DNA of 64,000 bases from Planctomycetia bacterium (GCA_014192425.1 BJHK01000008.1:62001-126000), one strand, 5' to 3'; shown: positions 25,849 to 35,045, counted from the first letter of the stretch. A program made the numbers and translations. Notes: generated from the letters alone by a model not told the origin.

Positions 25849-25922
25849 TGCGCGCGCCAAGATTCGAACTTGGGACCTCCACCTTATCAGGGTGGCGCTC
25901 TAACCAACTGAGCTACGCGCGC
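25849..25922 (-). tRNA. tRNA-Ile (GAT)
   Basis: 74 nt on the minus strand, 45 bp upstream of tRNA-Ala. Acceptor GCGCGCG/CGCGCGC, D-arm TAGCTCAGTTGGTTAGAG, anticodon stem CCACC/GGTGG with loop CTGATAA (anticodon GAT), T-arm CCAAG/CTTGG. CCA is not encoded. Ile then Ala is the order found inside many rRNA operons, but no rRNA gene flanks this pair. Confidence 0.95.
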
Positions 25923-26114
25923 CCGCGGAACGGGGGAATCTCCGGGAAATTCCCGCGACTCTCCGACGATACTCCGGCATCCGGCTCGGTTGCAAGGGTT
26001 CGGCCCTGCGGGCCGGTCTGCGCCGGTCTGGCGTGGAAATGGCGCTGGCGCCGGACGGCGTTCCGGATAGGTTTGAGCGTCGCATCGAGGACCATTCACG
26101 GAAGGAGCCCGCCC

Positions 26115-28040
26115 ATGTCGCTGCGTCGTCGCGTCGTCGTTTCAGCCCCCCATCCCGCCCTCGTCGCCGCGCTCGTCGCGGCCTGCGGCGCAGTTGGGAA
26201 CGGGCAGGCGGCGGGGCCGACCGTCGACGACGCGCTCGCGCAGGTGCCGGCGCAGAAAGGGGTCGATTACGACCGGCCGACGGCGGCCGAGGCGAAGACG
26301 TGCACGATCGGCAAGGAGCGCGAGGGCACGATCAACGCGCTCGTCGTCCGTGCGCCTTCCGGGGACGTGCTCCGCTCGTTCGCCGACACCAACGGCGACG
26401 GCACGGTCGACCGGTTCAGCTACTACAAGGACGGCATCGAGGTCTATCGCGACATCGACTCCGACCACGACAAGCGGGTCGATCAGGCGCGCTGGCTGAA
26501 CTCCGCCGGGAGCCGCTGGGGCGTGGACGAGGATGGCAACGCCACGCTCGACACGTGGAAGACGATCTCCGCCGAGGAGGCGAGCGCGGAGATCGTCGAG
26601 GCGATCAAGAACCGGGATGCGACCGCCTTCGCCCGGCTCCTGCCTACGAAGGACGACCTCAAGGCGGCCGGGTTCGAGGGGGAGCGGCTGGCGGAGTTGC
26701 TGGCCCGCGTTGCCGCCGCGCCCAAGGCCTTCGCCGCCGTCGCCGCGACCCAGAAGCAGCTCGGTGCCGACGCCCGCTGGGCGAGCATGCTCACGCCCCA
26801 GCCGCCCGGTGTCCTGCCGGCCGGACAGCCCGGCGTGGCCAGGGACGTCGTCGCCTACGACAACGTCGTGGCGATCGTCGATGGCAAGGGGGGCGGCGGG
26901 CAGGTGTTCGTCGGGTCGCTCGTCCGCTGCGGCGACTGCTGGCGGCCGATCGACGCGCCGCAGGTGGCTGGCTCCGGGGGGGAGCTCGGCGAGGCCCTGG
27001 GCTTCTTCACGCCACGGCCGAGCGGCCGGGCGACGGGGGGGGCGGGACCGCTCGCCGATGATCGCCTCAAGCCGCTGTTCGCGCAGTTGCGGGAGGTGGA
27101 GACCAAGCTCTCCACCGCCGCCCCCGCGGCCCGGCGCGAACTGGCCGCGCAGCAGGTAGCGATCATGGATCAAGTCTTGGCTGCCGCCGCCGACGCGGAT
27201 CGGCCGTTCTGGGTCCGGCAGATCGCCGAGACCCTCGCCGCCTATGTGCAGGGGGATCTGGTTCCCGACGGCATCGGCAGGCTCGACAAGCTGGCCGCGG
27301 ACGTGGCCGCCGATCCGACGCTCTCGGCCTTCGTGACGTTTCGTCTCATCCAGTCCCGGTACGCCCTCGGCGCGCAGCAGTCCGGAGCCGACGGCGAGAA
27401 GGCGGAGAAGGCCCGGGCCGCGTGGCTGGCCGAGCTGGCCGCCTTCGTCGACAAGCATCCGGCCTCCCCGGATGCCGCCGAGGCGATGCTGCAACTGGCC
27501 ATCGAGGACGAGTTTTCGGGCCGCGAGAAGGAGTCGCTCGCCCGCTACGCCGAAATCGTGGCCAAGTACCCCGACTCGGTCCCGGCCCGCAAGGCCCGCG
27601 GGGCCTCGCGCCGGCTGGAGAGCGTCGGCAAGCCCCTCGCGCTCTCCGGCACCACGCTCGACGGCAAGACGTTGGCGATCGAGTCTCTCAAGGGCGTTCC
27701 GGTGCTCGTGCACTACTGGGCGACGTGGTGCGAGCCCTGCAAGGTGGACATCGCGCAGATCCGGGAGTTGCAGGCGAAGTACGGGCCGAAGAAATTCGTC
27801 GCCGTCGGCATCGCGCTCGACAACGACAAGGCCGCGCTGGCGAAGTTCCTCCAGGCGAAGCAGCTCGGCTGGCCGCAGCTCCATGACGCCGGCGGGCTCG
27901 ACGGCCGGCTTGCCGAGGAGCTCGGCATCCTGACGTTGCCGACGATGCTCCTCCTCGACGCCGAGGGGAAGGTGGTCGATCGGAACCTCGTGATCACCGA
28001 GCTCGAGAAGAAGCTGGAGGCGCTCGTCGGCGGCAAGTGA
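26115..28040 (+). CDS. Secreted TlpA-family thioredoxin-like protein with long N-terminal region
   Basis: 641 residues from ATG 26115, with GAAGGAG upstream. A signal-like segment opens the protein (about 1-33). Around 90-150 there are Asp/Asn/Gly-rich turns (DTNGDGTVDRF, DIDSDHDKRVDQ, DEDGNATLDTW) that look like calcium-binding EF-hand-type loops. A helical middle part with TPR-like character (about 400-500) follows. The C-terminal 140 residues are a TlpA/AhpC thioredoxin fold with the redox motif WATWCEPCK (near 540) and a cis-Pro segment LTLPTML. It is probably an exported thiol-disulfide oxidoreductase. Confidence 0.82.
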   Translation: MSLRRRVVVSAPHPALVAALVAACGAVGNGQAAGPTVDDALAQVPAQKGVDYDRPTAAEAKTCTIGKEREGTINALVVRAPSGDVLRSFADTNGDGTVDRFSYYKDGIEVYRDIDSDHDKRVDQARWLNSAGSRWGVDEDGNATLDTWKTISAEEASAEIVEAIKNRDATAFARLLPTKDDLKAAGFEGERLAELLARVAAAPKAFAAVAATQKQLGADARWASMLTPQPPGVLPAGQPGVARDVVAYDNVVAIVDGKGGGGQVFVGSLVRCGDCWRPIDAPQVAGSGGELGEALGFFTPRPSGRATGGAGPLADDRLKPLFAQLREVETKLSTAAPAARRELAAQQVAIMDQVLAAAADADRPFWVRQIAETLAAYVQGDLVPDGIGRLDKLAADVAADPTLSAFVTFRLIQSRYALGAQQSGADGEKAEKARAAWLAELAAFVDKHPASPDAAEAMLQLAIEDEFSGREKESLARYAEIVAKYPDSVPARKARGASRRLESVGKPLALSGTTLDGKTLAIESLKGVPVLVHYWATWCEPCKVDIAQIRELQAKYGPKKFVAVGIALDNDKAALAKFLQAKQLGWPQLHDAGGLDGRLAEELGILTLPTMLLLDAEGKVVDRNLVITELEKKLEALVGGK

Positions 28041-28177
28041 GCGGGCGGGATGCGGCGCCGAGGCAGGCTGCGTGGACCGGAGCCGGCGTGGGGCTGGGTT
28101 TGCGTCGCCGCCGGCTGGTCGGTACGGTCCGCCCCGTCGTTCCCGCTGATCCCGTTCCCGCTCGCTCGAGGCCTTCC

Positions 28178-28444
28178 ATGCTGCTCGCCGTGGCCGTCAG
28201 TCCCGTGTTCTGCGCCTTCGGTGCCCTGCAGGTGCTGGGAGTGGCTGCGGCCGGGTTTGCCAGGCTTGCCGAAGGGACACGGCACGAGCGGTTCGGCCAG
28301 TGGACCTGTTTCGGGGCGATCCTTATCGTCGGCACGCTCTGCGGGGCCGCGATCCCCTTCGGCCCGGACACGGCCGCCGCCTGTGCCGTGACGCTCGCGC
28401 TCATGACGCTGATCGCCGTCGCTGACTTCTCCCCGCGACGCTAG
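28178..28444 (+). CDS. Small membrane protein of unknown function
   Basis: 88 residues with three hydrophobic segments (about 1-30, 43-60 and 66-83) separated by the charged stretch RLAEGTRHERFGQ. No family is recognised. It lies 137 bp downstream of the thioredoxin-like gene on the same strand. There is no convincing Shine-Dalgarno, so reality and start are moderately supported. Confidence 0.45.
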   Translation: MLLAVAVSPVFCAFGALQVLGVAAAGFARLAEGTRHERFGQWTCFGAILIVGTLCGAAIPFGPDTAAACAVTLALMTLIAVADFSPRR

Positions 28445-28698
28445 CCGCAGGTCGATCGCTGACCCCCGTCCGCTGCATGGCCGGTGTGTCGGTCAGTCGG
28501 CAGATTTTGCCCGGCTTGCCTGGAATGACGCGCCAGGCGCCCGATCCGGTCGATTCGGAAAAAAACTCCCCCCCGGCACGACCGCCAGCCGAAGAACAGA
28601 AGGACCGGGGAGGCGGCTGACGACGCCGCACGTTCTCCGAGGCCATCGCCGGCCGCACGGCGGGAACCAACCGGGATCGATCCCAGGAGCGAGAAGCA

Positions 28699-29775
28699 AT
28701 GTCCATGTCGAGATCCAGGTTTCTACTGGCCCTCGTGGCCTCGTCGATGCTCGTCGCGCCCGCCTTCGCCGAGGAACTCGCGAAGACCGTTGCCGCCAAG
28801 CTCAAGGAGTCGGGCGCGCTGGCCGGTTACCGTGTCAACGTCAAGGCGAAGTCCGGCACCATCTGGCTGGAAGGCACCGTCTCCGACGAAAAGCAGTTGG
28901 CCGCGGCGCTCGGCGTGGCCGAGGCGACGCCGGGCGTCGAACGGGTGGTGAACCGGCTCGTTGTCGAGCTTCAGCAGGCCCCCGCCGCCGCAGCGCCGCT
29001 CGGCATGCCGGCGGCCGCCTGGAACATGGCCGGCGTCCCCGAGCCCGTCCAGCCTGCGGAGCCGGCCCTCGAGGCGGCCCCGGAGAAGAAGCCGACCCGG
29101 AACCCGTTCACCGCGATGGCCGAGACGCTGTTCTTCAAGCAGCCGGTCGACGAGCAGCCGGCTGCCGATCAGGTGCAGTTGGTGCAGGCGACGGCCACCG
29201 CGGGCCGCGTTCGCACGCCCGCCGGCCGCGGCCCCGCCGCCCGCCAGCCGGCTGGCCGGCCGCCGCTCGGCGTGCCGCAGCAGGCCGGGCGGCCGATGCG
29301 GTCGCCGTATGCGGCCCAGGCCGGCAATCGCACGGCGATGCGGACGAGCGGGGGCGAGACGCTAACGCTGCCGGCACCGGGCGGGTTCGAGGGTACGGTC
29401 GCCGACGGCCAGATCGTGCCGGGCAGCATGCGATACAGCGAGGGCATGCCGGCCAACGGCGTGCCTGCCAACGGCATGCCGATGGCTGGCGGCCCGATGC
29501 CGATGGGAACGACGGGCGTCGGCATGCCGCCGGTCCCGATGCGGGGTGACGGGCCGAACATGCCCAACTACGCCTGGCCGAGCTACGCCGCCTCTCCCAA
29601 CTATGCGGCCCTCCAGTATCCGACCCAGTACTCGCCGACCGCGTGGCCGTACATCGGTCCTTTCTATCCCTACCCGCAGGTGCCCCTCGGCTGGCGCCGG
29701 GTGTCGCTGGAATGGGACGACGGCTGGTGGTTCCTCGACTTCGACGAGCGGCACTACCACTCGCATCATCGTTGA
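28699..29775 (+). CDS. Secreted BON-domain protein with Pro/Gly/Met-rich tail
   Basis: 358 residues with AGGAG upstream of the ATG. Signal peptide 1-24 (ending AFAEE). Residues about 25-95 form a BON domain (LKESGALAGYRVNVKAKSG, then VSDEKQLAAALGVAEATPGVERVVNRL, each quoted in part), a fold linked to membrane or phospholipid binding. The rest is low-complexity: Gly/Met/Pro-rich with repeated NGVPANGMP-type turns, then an aromatic C-terminus (YPYPQVPLGWRR, HYHSHHR). The 5' leader of about 250 bp shows no other gene. Confidence 0.7.
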   Translation: MSMSRSRFLLALVASSMLVAPAFAEELAKTVAAKLKESGALAGYRVNVKAKSGTIWLEGTVSDEKQLAAALGVAEATPGVERVVNRLVVELQQAPAAAAPLGMPAAAWNMAGVPEPVQPAEPALEAAPEKKPTRNPFTAMAETLFFKQPVDEQPAADQVQLVQATATAGRVRTPAGRGPAARQPAGRPPLGVPQQAGRPMRSPYAAQAGNRTAMRTSGGETLTLPAPGGFEGTVADGQIVPGSMRYSEGMPANGVPANGMPMAGGPMPMGTTGVGMPPVPMRGDGPNMPNYAWPSYAASPNYAALQYPTQYSPTAWPYIGPFYPYPQVPLGWRRVSLEWDDGWWFLDFDERHYHSHHR

Positions 29776-29847
29776 GATCGGAGCAGCGGCTCGGGGAACC
29801 GCGCGGCCCGCGACGGGCCCTCCCGAGCCCGGCTCCAACGCGAATCC

Positions 29848-29880
29848 GACCGCCCTCCGGCCCCGGCCGCGAGGGCGGTC
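29848..29880 (+). terminator. Hairpin downstream of the BON-domain gene
   Basis: A perfect 10-bp stem (GACCGCCCTC / GAGGGCGGTC) with a 13-nt loop lies 73 bp past the stop. It is followed by CTCGTTTCTG, a weak T-rich tail. Confidence 0.6.
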
Positions 29881-30050
29881 CTCGTTTCTGGGGGCTGGTT
29901 CGGGACGCGGGCCTGTCCGGGGGGGAGGCGGCTGCGGCGGGCCGTCCGGAGAGCAGGCAAAAAATCCGCAAGTTGCACCGCCGGCAGGGTCGATACATCC
30001 GTTACGACCGGCAGGCGCCGGCCTGGTAGACCCGTCGGAGGACTCGACCC

Positions 30051-30629
30051 ATGGTGCAGCGGACGCGGTTTCTTGTGACGGCCCTGATCCTGGCCGTCGG
30101 GGCATCCACGCAGACCGGGTGCTTCTGGCTCGCCGCCCAGGGGCCGAACATCGGGCCGCTCGCCATCCCGATCCCCGTGCCGGTCGGCATCCAAAAGGCC
30201 AAGGAAGACCAGTTCTGGAACTACGAGCGGTATGAGCGGGCCCCGGTGCTCGGCCCGCTGCAGGCCGGCGGTCCCTGCGAGGCGCTCGACGAACCGAGCG
30301 ACGACGAGGTGATGCGGGCCCTGGAGAAGGCCCGGCCCGTGCAGGGCAACTGGCCGTTCCTCTACGAGGTGCAGCGCAATCGGGTGCGGATCTCGAAGTG
30401 CAAGATCTCCGACTACATCGATCCGCCGCGGCACCTGCCGCTGGTCGGTCCGGTGCAGGTGCATCATGCCCACTACAAGTGCACGGTCTACTTCCAAGAG
30501 GTGAAGCGGATCGGCTGGCCGGTGCCGCACACGCTCGTGGACGAGGACTGCCAGGAAGTCGTGTACATCGACCACGACCATATGCACATGGTCGGTGACG
30601 TCTGCACGGGGTGCGACGCGAACTTTTAA
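30051..30629 (+). CDS. Putative lipoprotein of unknown function
   Basis: 192 residues. The signal ends in a lipobox-like TQTGC (Cys about 24). After it come a proline-rich segment (IPIPVPVGIQ) and a compact domain with conserved-looking Trp/Tyr and Cys. The C-terminal half is rich in His and Cys (VQVHHAHYKC, DHDHMHMVGDVCTGCD), which could bind metal. No family is recognised. A strong hairpin follows within 10 bp of the stop. Confidence 0.6.
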   Translation: MVQRTRFLVTALILAVGASTQTGCFWLAAQGPNIGPLAIPIPVPVGIQKAKEDQFWNYERYERAPVLGPLQAGGPCEALDEPSDDEVMRALEKARPVQGNWPFLYEVQRNRVRISKCKISDYIDPPRHLPLVGPVQVHHAHYKCTVYFQEVKRIGWPVPHTLVDEDCQEVVYIDHDHMHMVGDVCTGCDANF

Positions 30630-30636
30630 GTAGAGC

Positions 30637-30666
30637 GCTAGCGAGGCCATCCTGGCCCTCGCTAGC
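30637..30666 (+). terminator. Hairpin after the lipoprotein gene
   Basis: A perfect 10-bp stem (GCTAGCGAGG / CCTCGCTAGC) with a 10-nt loop starts 8 bp past the stop codon. It lacks a clear T-run. Confidence 0.6.
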
Positions 30667-30670
30667 TTGG

Positions 30671-30831
30671 CTCGGCGGGGCGAAGCCAAGGTTCGCCGCG
30701 CCGAGCCGCCCGGCCTCCAGCCGGGCGATGGTGCTGTGGGGGGCATCCGCCCAACTGGCCCCGACAGGCTTGCGCTCGGCGGGGCGAAGCCAAGGTTCGC
30801 CGCGCCGAGCCGCCCGGCGTCCGGCCGGGCG
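30671..30831. repeat. Two copies of a 57-bp double-hairpin (REP-like) element
   Basis: Copies at 30671-30727 and 30775-30831. Each consists of an imperfect palindrome (14-bp arms CTCGGCGGGGCGAA / TTCGCCGCGCCGAG, 7-nt loop) and a second hairpin with perfect 8-bp arms CGCCCGGC / GCCGGGCG and a 5-nt loop. The first 44 bp are identical between copies. The rest of 30630-31192 holds no gene that I can support, only further GC-rich partial palindromes. Confidence 0.85.
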
Positions 30832-31192
30832 TTGCCGCTGTGGGCGCGGGCACGCGGCGCGGCCTTTGGCCGCTGCGTGGGGTTGGGCGTGCCCAACTGG
30901 CCGCCTCGAGGGCGGCCTTGCGTGATCACACCGCGGAGGCTCGCCAAGGCTTCGCCGGCCACGACGGCGGAGATGCCGCGAACATTGCCTTGCCATGCCG
31001 ACTGATGGAGCCGGTCCCCGGCGGCGCGGGCGAGATGCCCACGTGACACGCCCGACCGTGACGGTTGCGACGGTCGCGGCGGCCCGCACGATGAAGCAGG
31101 TCGTCCGACGTCACGGACGCCGATGATGTTCGGTGCGAACGGGGCTTCCAGGGACCGGAAGCCAGGGCCGCGGCCCAGCCAGGCGGGACTGC

Positions 31193-32104
31193 ATGACGTC
31201 GAGGAGAAGGATCTCCGGCGCCGATCGAACGCCGCGGCGCAGCGCCAGTCGCGTTGCGGTCACGGCGGTCGCACTCCTCGCCCTGGCCTCCGTGGTGGTG
31301 CACGGTGCGGCCCGCGGCCAGTCCCCCACCGCCTGGACGGGAGGCGACGACGCGGCGCGGAAGCCGCTGCGGGTCGCCGACCTGCCACCGGCGGCCGCTA
31401 CCCCCTCCCCCGCCCCGGCCGAGAGCCTGATCCCGACCGGCAACCTGCTGGCCGTGATCCGCGACGGCGGCATCCTCATGGTGCCCCTCATCGGCTGCTC
31501 GTTCGTGCTCGCCGTGTTCGCCATCGAGCGGGTGGTGAGCCTGCGGACAGGCCGCGTCGTGCCCAGGCTGTTCGTCACCCGGTTCATCGAGCAGGTGCAG
31601 GCCCGCGAACTGGCCCGCGGCGCCGCCCTCGACGCCTGCGATGAGAACGGCAGCCCCGCCGCCCGCGTCTTCGCGGCCGCCGTGCGGCGCTGGGGCAAGC
31701 CCGCCGTGGAGATCGAGCAGGCGGCGATCGACGCCTGCGAACGCGAGCTCAACCACCTGCGCCGCTACCGCCGGGTGTTCAACGGCGTGGCCACGATCGG
31801 TCCCCTGCTCGGCCTCCTCGGCACCGTCTTCGGCCTGATCCGGGCGTTCAACGACGTCGCCGGGGCCGGGGCGATGGGACGGCCCGACCTGCTCGCCCGC
31901 GGCTTCGGCGAGGCGCTGATCACGACGGCGATGGGCCTGCTCGTGGCGATTCCGGCGATGGTCCTCCACTGGGTGTTCACGAGCCGCGTCGACCGGCTGG
32001 CGATGCGGCTCGACGAGACCTGCCAGCAGGTGATCGACGAGATCTCGCAGGAGTCCCTCTCCGAGCCGCGACCGGCCGCCGCCGCTCGCCGCCGGGCGGG
32101 GTGA
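31193..32104 (+). CDS. exbB: MotA/TolQ/ExbB-family proton channel protein
   Basis: 303 residues from ATG 31193; an upstream ATG at 31133 lacks a site. An N-terminal signal-like segment and Pro-rich stretch precede three membrane helices: about 85-107, then two near 195-220 and 235-265. The family core is GVATIGPLLGLLGTVFGLIRAF and GFGEALITTAMGLLVAIPAM (each quoted in part). It works with ExbD to convert proton flux into work on an envelope partner. exbD follows 3 bp later. Confidence 0.85.
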   Translation: MTSRRRISGADRTPRRSASRVAVTAVALLALASVVVHGAARGQSPTAWTGGDDAARKPLRVADLPPAAATPSPAPAESLIPTGNLLAVIRDGGILMVPLIGCSFVLAVFAIERVVSLRTGRVVPRLFVTRFIEQVQARELARGAALDACDENGSPAARVFAAAVRRWGKPAVEIEQAAIDACERELNHLRRYRRVFNGVATIGPLLGLLGTVFGLIRAFNDVAGAGAMGRPDLLARGFGEALITTAMGLLVAIPAMVLHWVFTSRVDRLAMRLDETCQQVIDEISQESLSEPRPAAAARRRAG

Positions 32105-32107
32105 GCG

Positions 32108-32569
32108 ATGCCACTGGTCCGCCTCAGCGACGACGAGGAGCCGGCGCCGAACCTGGCGCCGATGATCGACGTCATCCTCGTGCTCACGATCTTCTTCATG
32201 TGCGCCACGAAGTTCTCCGGCGATGAGCGGAAGTTCGACCTCGACCTGCCCACGGCGGGGGGCGCGGTGGCGGGGGATGCGACGCGGCCGGAGATCGTCG
32301 AGGTCCAGGCCTCGGGCGCCGTGCGGCTCGGGGCGGCGGACGTGCCGGAGGGGGAACTCGCAGCGCGGCTCGAGGCGCTCCGGGCCGCACGGCCGGAGAT
32401 GGCGGTCATGATCCGCGGGGAGCGGAGCGTGCCGCACGGACGGATGGCAGAGATTTACGAGGCCTGTCGCACGGCCGGCGTGCGGAACGTCGCCATCTCC
32501 GTCCGGCCCCGGCAGGACCGTGACCGCGAGCAAGCCGGCGGGCTGGATCAGGGCACGCGGCAACGCTGA
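32108..32569 (+). CDS. exbD: ExbD/TolR-family proton channel subunit
   Basis: 153 residues. It has the cytoplasmic N-terminus, PNLAPMIDVILVLTIFFM with the proton-carrying Asp, and a periplasmic TolR-like domain with ERSVPHGRMAEIYEACRTAG (quoted in full, 20 residues). It directly follows exbB and stops 13 bp before the toroid protein, so the three genes probably form one operon. Confidence 0.85.
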   Translation: MPLVRLSDDEEPAPNLAPMIDVILVLTIFFMCATKFSGDERKFDLDLPTAGGAVAGDATRPEIVEVQASGAVRLGAADVPEGELAARLEALRAARPEMAVMIRGERSVPHGRMAEIYEACRTAGVRNVAISVRPRQDRDREQAGGLDQGTRQR

Positions 32570-32582
32570 AGCACGGTCTGCC

Positions 32583-34238
32583 ATGCATGTGCTGTGGATC
32601 GTCTGGGGCGTGGTCGGCGTGGCGGCGGCCGCAGGGCTGGCGGCGCTTGTGCGCACCCGCTGGCTGCAGTCGCACACGCTCTCGAAGTGCGTCCTGCTTT
32701 CGGTCGTGCTGCACGCCGTGCTGGCCGCGATCTGTGCGCTCGTCGGCGGCATTCGGCCGGCCTCGTGGGGCGCGAACGACGAGGGCCGGATGTCGCTCAC
32801 GGTCGCCCTCTCCACCGACCCGGCCGACGACGAGGTCCGCGCTGCCCCCGCACTGCGTGACGTCGCCGACACGACGCCCTCGACGCCGGTGGACGAGACG
32901 GCGGCCGTCGAGCCCGCGCCGGTCGAGCCGACTCCGCTCCCGGCGCCTGCCCCCGAGGAAAACCTGCCGCTCTTGGAAGTGAAGGTCGCCGCGCCGGAGC
33001 CGGCGCCGCGCGAGACGGCACTCGCGGACACCGACGTGACGCCGACGACCGCCGACGCTGTGCCGACCGCGGCTGACGCCGCAGCGTCGGCGACCGCCGC
33101 GGCGACGATCGGGACGGCGCCGGCTGCCACGCCGGCGCAGCCCCACGCCGTCCCCGCGGCCTACGCCGATCGGGCCGACGGCCGCCGGGCCGCGGCGGCG
33201 GCCGCCCGCGGTGGCTCGGAGGAGACGGAGCGGGCGGTGCGTGCGGCGCTCGCCTGGCTGGCGGCTGCGCAGTCGGGCGACGGTCGCTGGGCTGCGGCGC
33301 GGCACGGCGCCGGCGTTGAGCGGTCGGTGCAGGGACAGCACCGCCAGGGGGCCGGCGCGCGGAGCGACCATGGCGTCACCGGGCTGGCACTGCTCGCGTT
33401 TCTGGGAGCCGGACAGACGCATCGTGACGGACCGCACGCGGAGCACGTTCGCCGTGGGATCGATTTTCTGGTCGCCCGGCAGCGGGCCGATGGGTCGCTC
33501 GCCGGCGACGCCGAGTTCTTCGCGGCCCTCTACTGCCACGGCATGGCGACGATCGCGCTGGCGGAGTGCGCCGCCCTGACCGGCGATCCGCGGCTTGGCC
33601 CGCCGCTCGAGCGGGCGGTGCGACACACGCTGGCGATGCAGAACCTGACCACCGGCGGCTGGCGCTACGCGGCCGGCGATCGAGGCGACACGAGCCAGCT
33701 CGGCTGGCAGTTGATGGTGCTGTCGAGCGCGCGGAATGCCGGCCTCGGCGGCGTCGAGCCAGCCGAGGCACGGGCCCGGCATTTTCTCGCGACTGTCTCG
33801 TCGGGATCAGCCGGTGGCCTGGCGGCGTATCGGCCCGGGGAACGGCCGAGCCTGACGATGACGGCCGAGGCGGCGTTCTGCCGGCAGTTGCTCGGGGCTG
33901 CGCCGGACGAGCCCGCGGTGCGCGAGGCCCTCGACCTGATCGCCCGCTCGCCTCCCGATCGCAGCCACCCCAATGCCTATACCTGGTACTACGCGACGCT
34001 GGCGTCGTTTCACGCCGGCGGCCCGCAGTGGGACGACTGGAACGCCCGGCTGCAGGCTGCGCTCCTGCCGCTGCAGCGGCACGACGGGACGTTCGACGGC
34101 AGTTGGGATCCCGATCCGGTCTGGGGCGGGCACGGCGGCCGCGTCTATGCCACGGCCCTGTCGGCGATGACCCTCGAGGTCTACTACCGTCACCTGCCGA
34201 TGCACCGGCAGCCGCGGCGAATCGCGGCATCGCGCTGA
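32583..34238 (+). CDS. Membrane-anchored alpha/alpha-toroid (prenyltransferase/squalene cyclase-like) protein
   Basis: 551 residues. Two N-terminal hydrophobic segments (about 1-22 and 35-58) are followed by a Pro/Ala/Thr-rich linker (80-190). About 330 residues of alpha/alpha-toroid repeats come next, with QSGDGRW, QRADGSL, TTGGWRY, HDGTFDGSWDP. Such QxxxGxW-type repeats occur in squalene-hopene cyclases and prenyltransferases, but no catalytic DxDD motif is visible. The domain is therefore more likely structural or binding. Its place after exbB-exbD suggests it is the energised partner of that motor. Confidence 0.65.
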   Translation: MHVLWIVWGVVGVAAAAGLAALVRTRWLQSHTLSKCVLLSVVLHAVLAAICALVGGIRPASWGANDEGRMSLTVALSTDPADDEVRAAPALRDVADTTPSTPVDETAAVEPAPVEPTPLPAPAPEENLPLLEVKVAAPEPAPRETALADTDVTPTTADAVPTAADAAASATAAATIGTAPAATPAQPHAVPAAYADRADGRRAAAAAARGGSEETERAVRAALAWLAAAQSGDGRWAAARHGAGVERSVQGQHRQGAGARSDHGVTGLALLAFLGAGQTHRDGPHAEHVRRGIDFLVARQRADGSLAGDAEFFAALYCHGMATIALAECAALTGDPRLGPPLERAVRHTLAMQNLTTGGWRYAAGDRGDTSQLGWQLMVLSSARNAGLGGVEPAEARARHFLATVSSGSAGGLAAYRPGERPSLTMTAEAAFCRQLLGAAPDEPAVREALDLIARSPPDRSHPNAYTWYYATLASFHAGGPQWDDWNARLQAALLPLQRHDGTFDGSWDPDPVWGGHGGRVYATALSAMTLEVYYRHLPMHRQPRRIAASR

Positions 34239-34384
34239 GCGCAGGGGGCCGCAGAAGACCCGGCACGGGCCGGCCGCCGGTTTGACCGGCCCTTGGACGG
34301 GGGTAGACTTGGAGTGGCCCAAAAAGGTCGTCAGACGCGGCGGTTGTTCCGCGGCGGCCCGCCTCAGGCCAGGGAGACGTGACC

Positions 34385-34588
34385 GTGCCACTCTTTGGGA
34401 TGTTCGGACTCGGGCCGACTGAGTTGCTGATCGTGGGCGTGATCGTCCTTCTGCTGTTCGGCAGCCGCCTGCCCAAGGTGATGCGGTCGCTCGGCGAGGG
34501 GATCGTGGAGTTCAAGCGGGGCGTGCAGGGCATCGAGGACCACGGCGCGGCCGGCGGCCGGGATGCCGGTGGATCCGACACCCGCTGA
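34385..34588 (+). CDS. tatA: Sec-independent translocase protein TatA
   Basis: 67 residues from the GTG at 34385, which has AGGGAG eight bases upstream; the GTG at 34379 is too close to that site. One membrane helix (FGLGPTELLIVGVIVLLLFG) leads to the hinge, with FGSRLPKVMRSLGEGIVEF and a charged tail. TatA forms the pore for folded proteins with twin-arginine signals. A related gene follows and no tatC is in the window. Confidence 0.9.
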   Translation: MPLFGMFGLGPTELLIVGVIVLLLFGSRLPKVMRSLGEGIVEFKRGVQGIEDHGAAGGRDAGGSDTR

Positions 34589-34640
34589 GAGCCAGGGCCG
34601 GGCCACGTTTCTTGCGGGCCGGCCGGAATGAGGTGCCACG

Positions 34641-34925
34641 ATGTTCGGGCTCGGCCCCCTTGAAATCGTCGCGATCGGCGCGATCGCCGTGATGCTCTAC
34701 GGCAAGCGTCTCCCGGAAGTGGGCCGGTCCGTGGGCAAGAACATCGCCGAACTGCGTCGGCAGTGGGCGACGATCTCCCGTGATCTCGACGTCGCCGGTC
34801 ACATCGAGGGCCGGGTGTCGCAGTCCGAGCGGCGGGTCGTCCGCCGTGACGACGAGGCCGACTACGGCGGGTCCTCCTCCTCCGCCCCGCCCCGGTTTGA
34901 CCCGCCGGCCGTGGTCGACGGGTGA
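34641..34925 (+). CDS. TatA/TatB-family protein
   Basis: 94 residues with GAGG upstream. It begins MFGLGPLEIVAIGAIAVM, followed by YGKRLPEVGRSVGKNIAELR, the Tat hinge and amphipathic helix, then a charged tail that is Ser-rich at the end. The longer amphipathic part and YGKRLPE allow either TatA or TatB. It lies 52 bp after the first tatA. Confidence 0.85.
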   Translation: MFGLGPLEIVAIGAIAVMLYGKRLPEVGRSVGKNIAELRRQWATISRDLDVAGHIEGRVSQSERRVVRRDDEADYGGSSSSAPPRFDPPAVVDG

Positions 34926-35045
34926 GGCTTCGCGCGTGCGGTCGACGAGGATAGGTTCGCGGGTTCGTTCGCGACCGTCGGCGAAAGTTGGCCGCAGCCG
35001 GGCCGGCGCGTCGTGGATGATCTGACCGCGTTGGAGATCACATTC

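Noticed and set aside
30611-31049. Several ORFs in the repeat-rich stretch before exbB
   Set aside because: They are read through palindromic repeats, differ between frames, and have no start signals.
32583-34238. Functional squalene-hopene cyclase
   Set aside because: No DxDD catalytic motif seen; membrane anchor and linker do not fit the enzyme.
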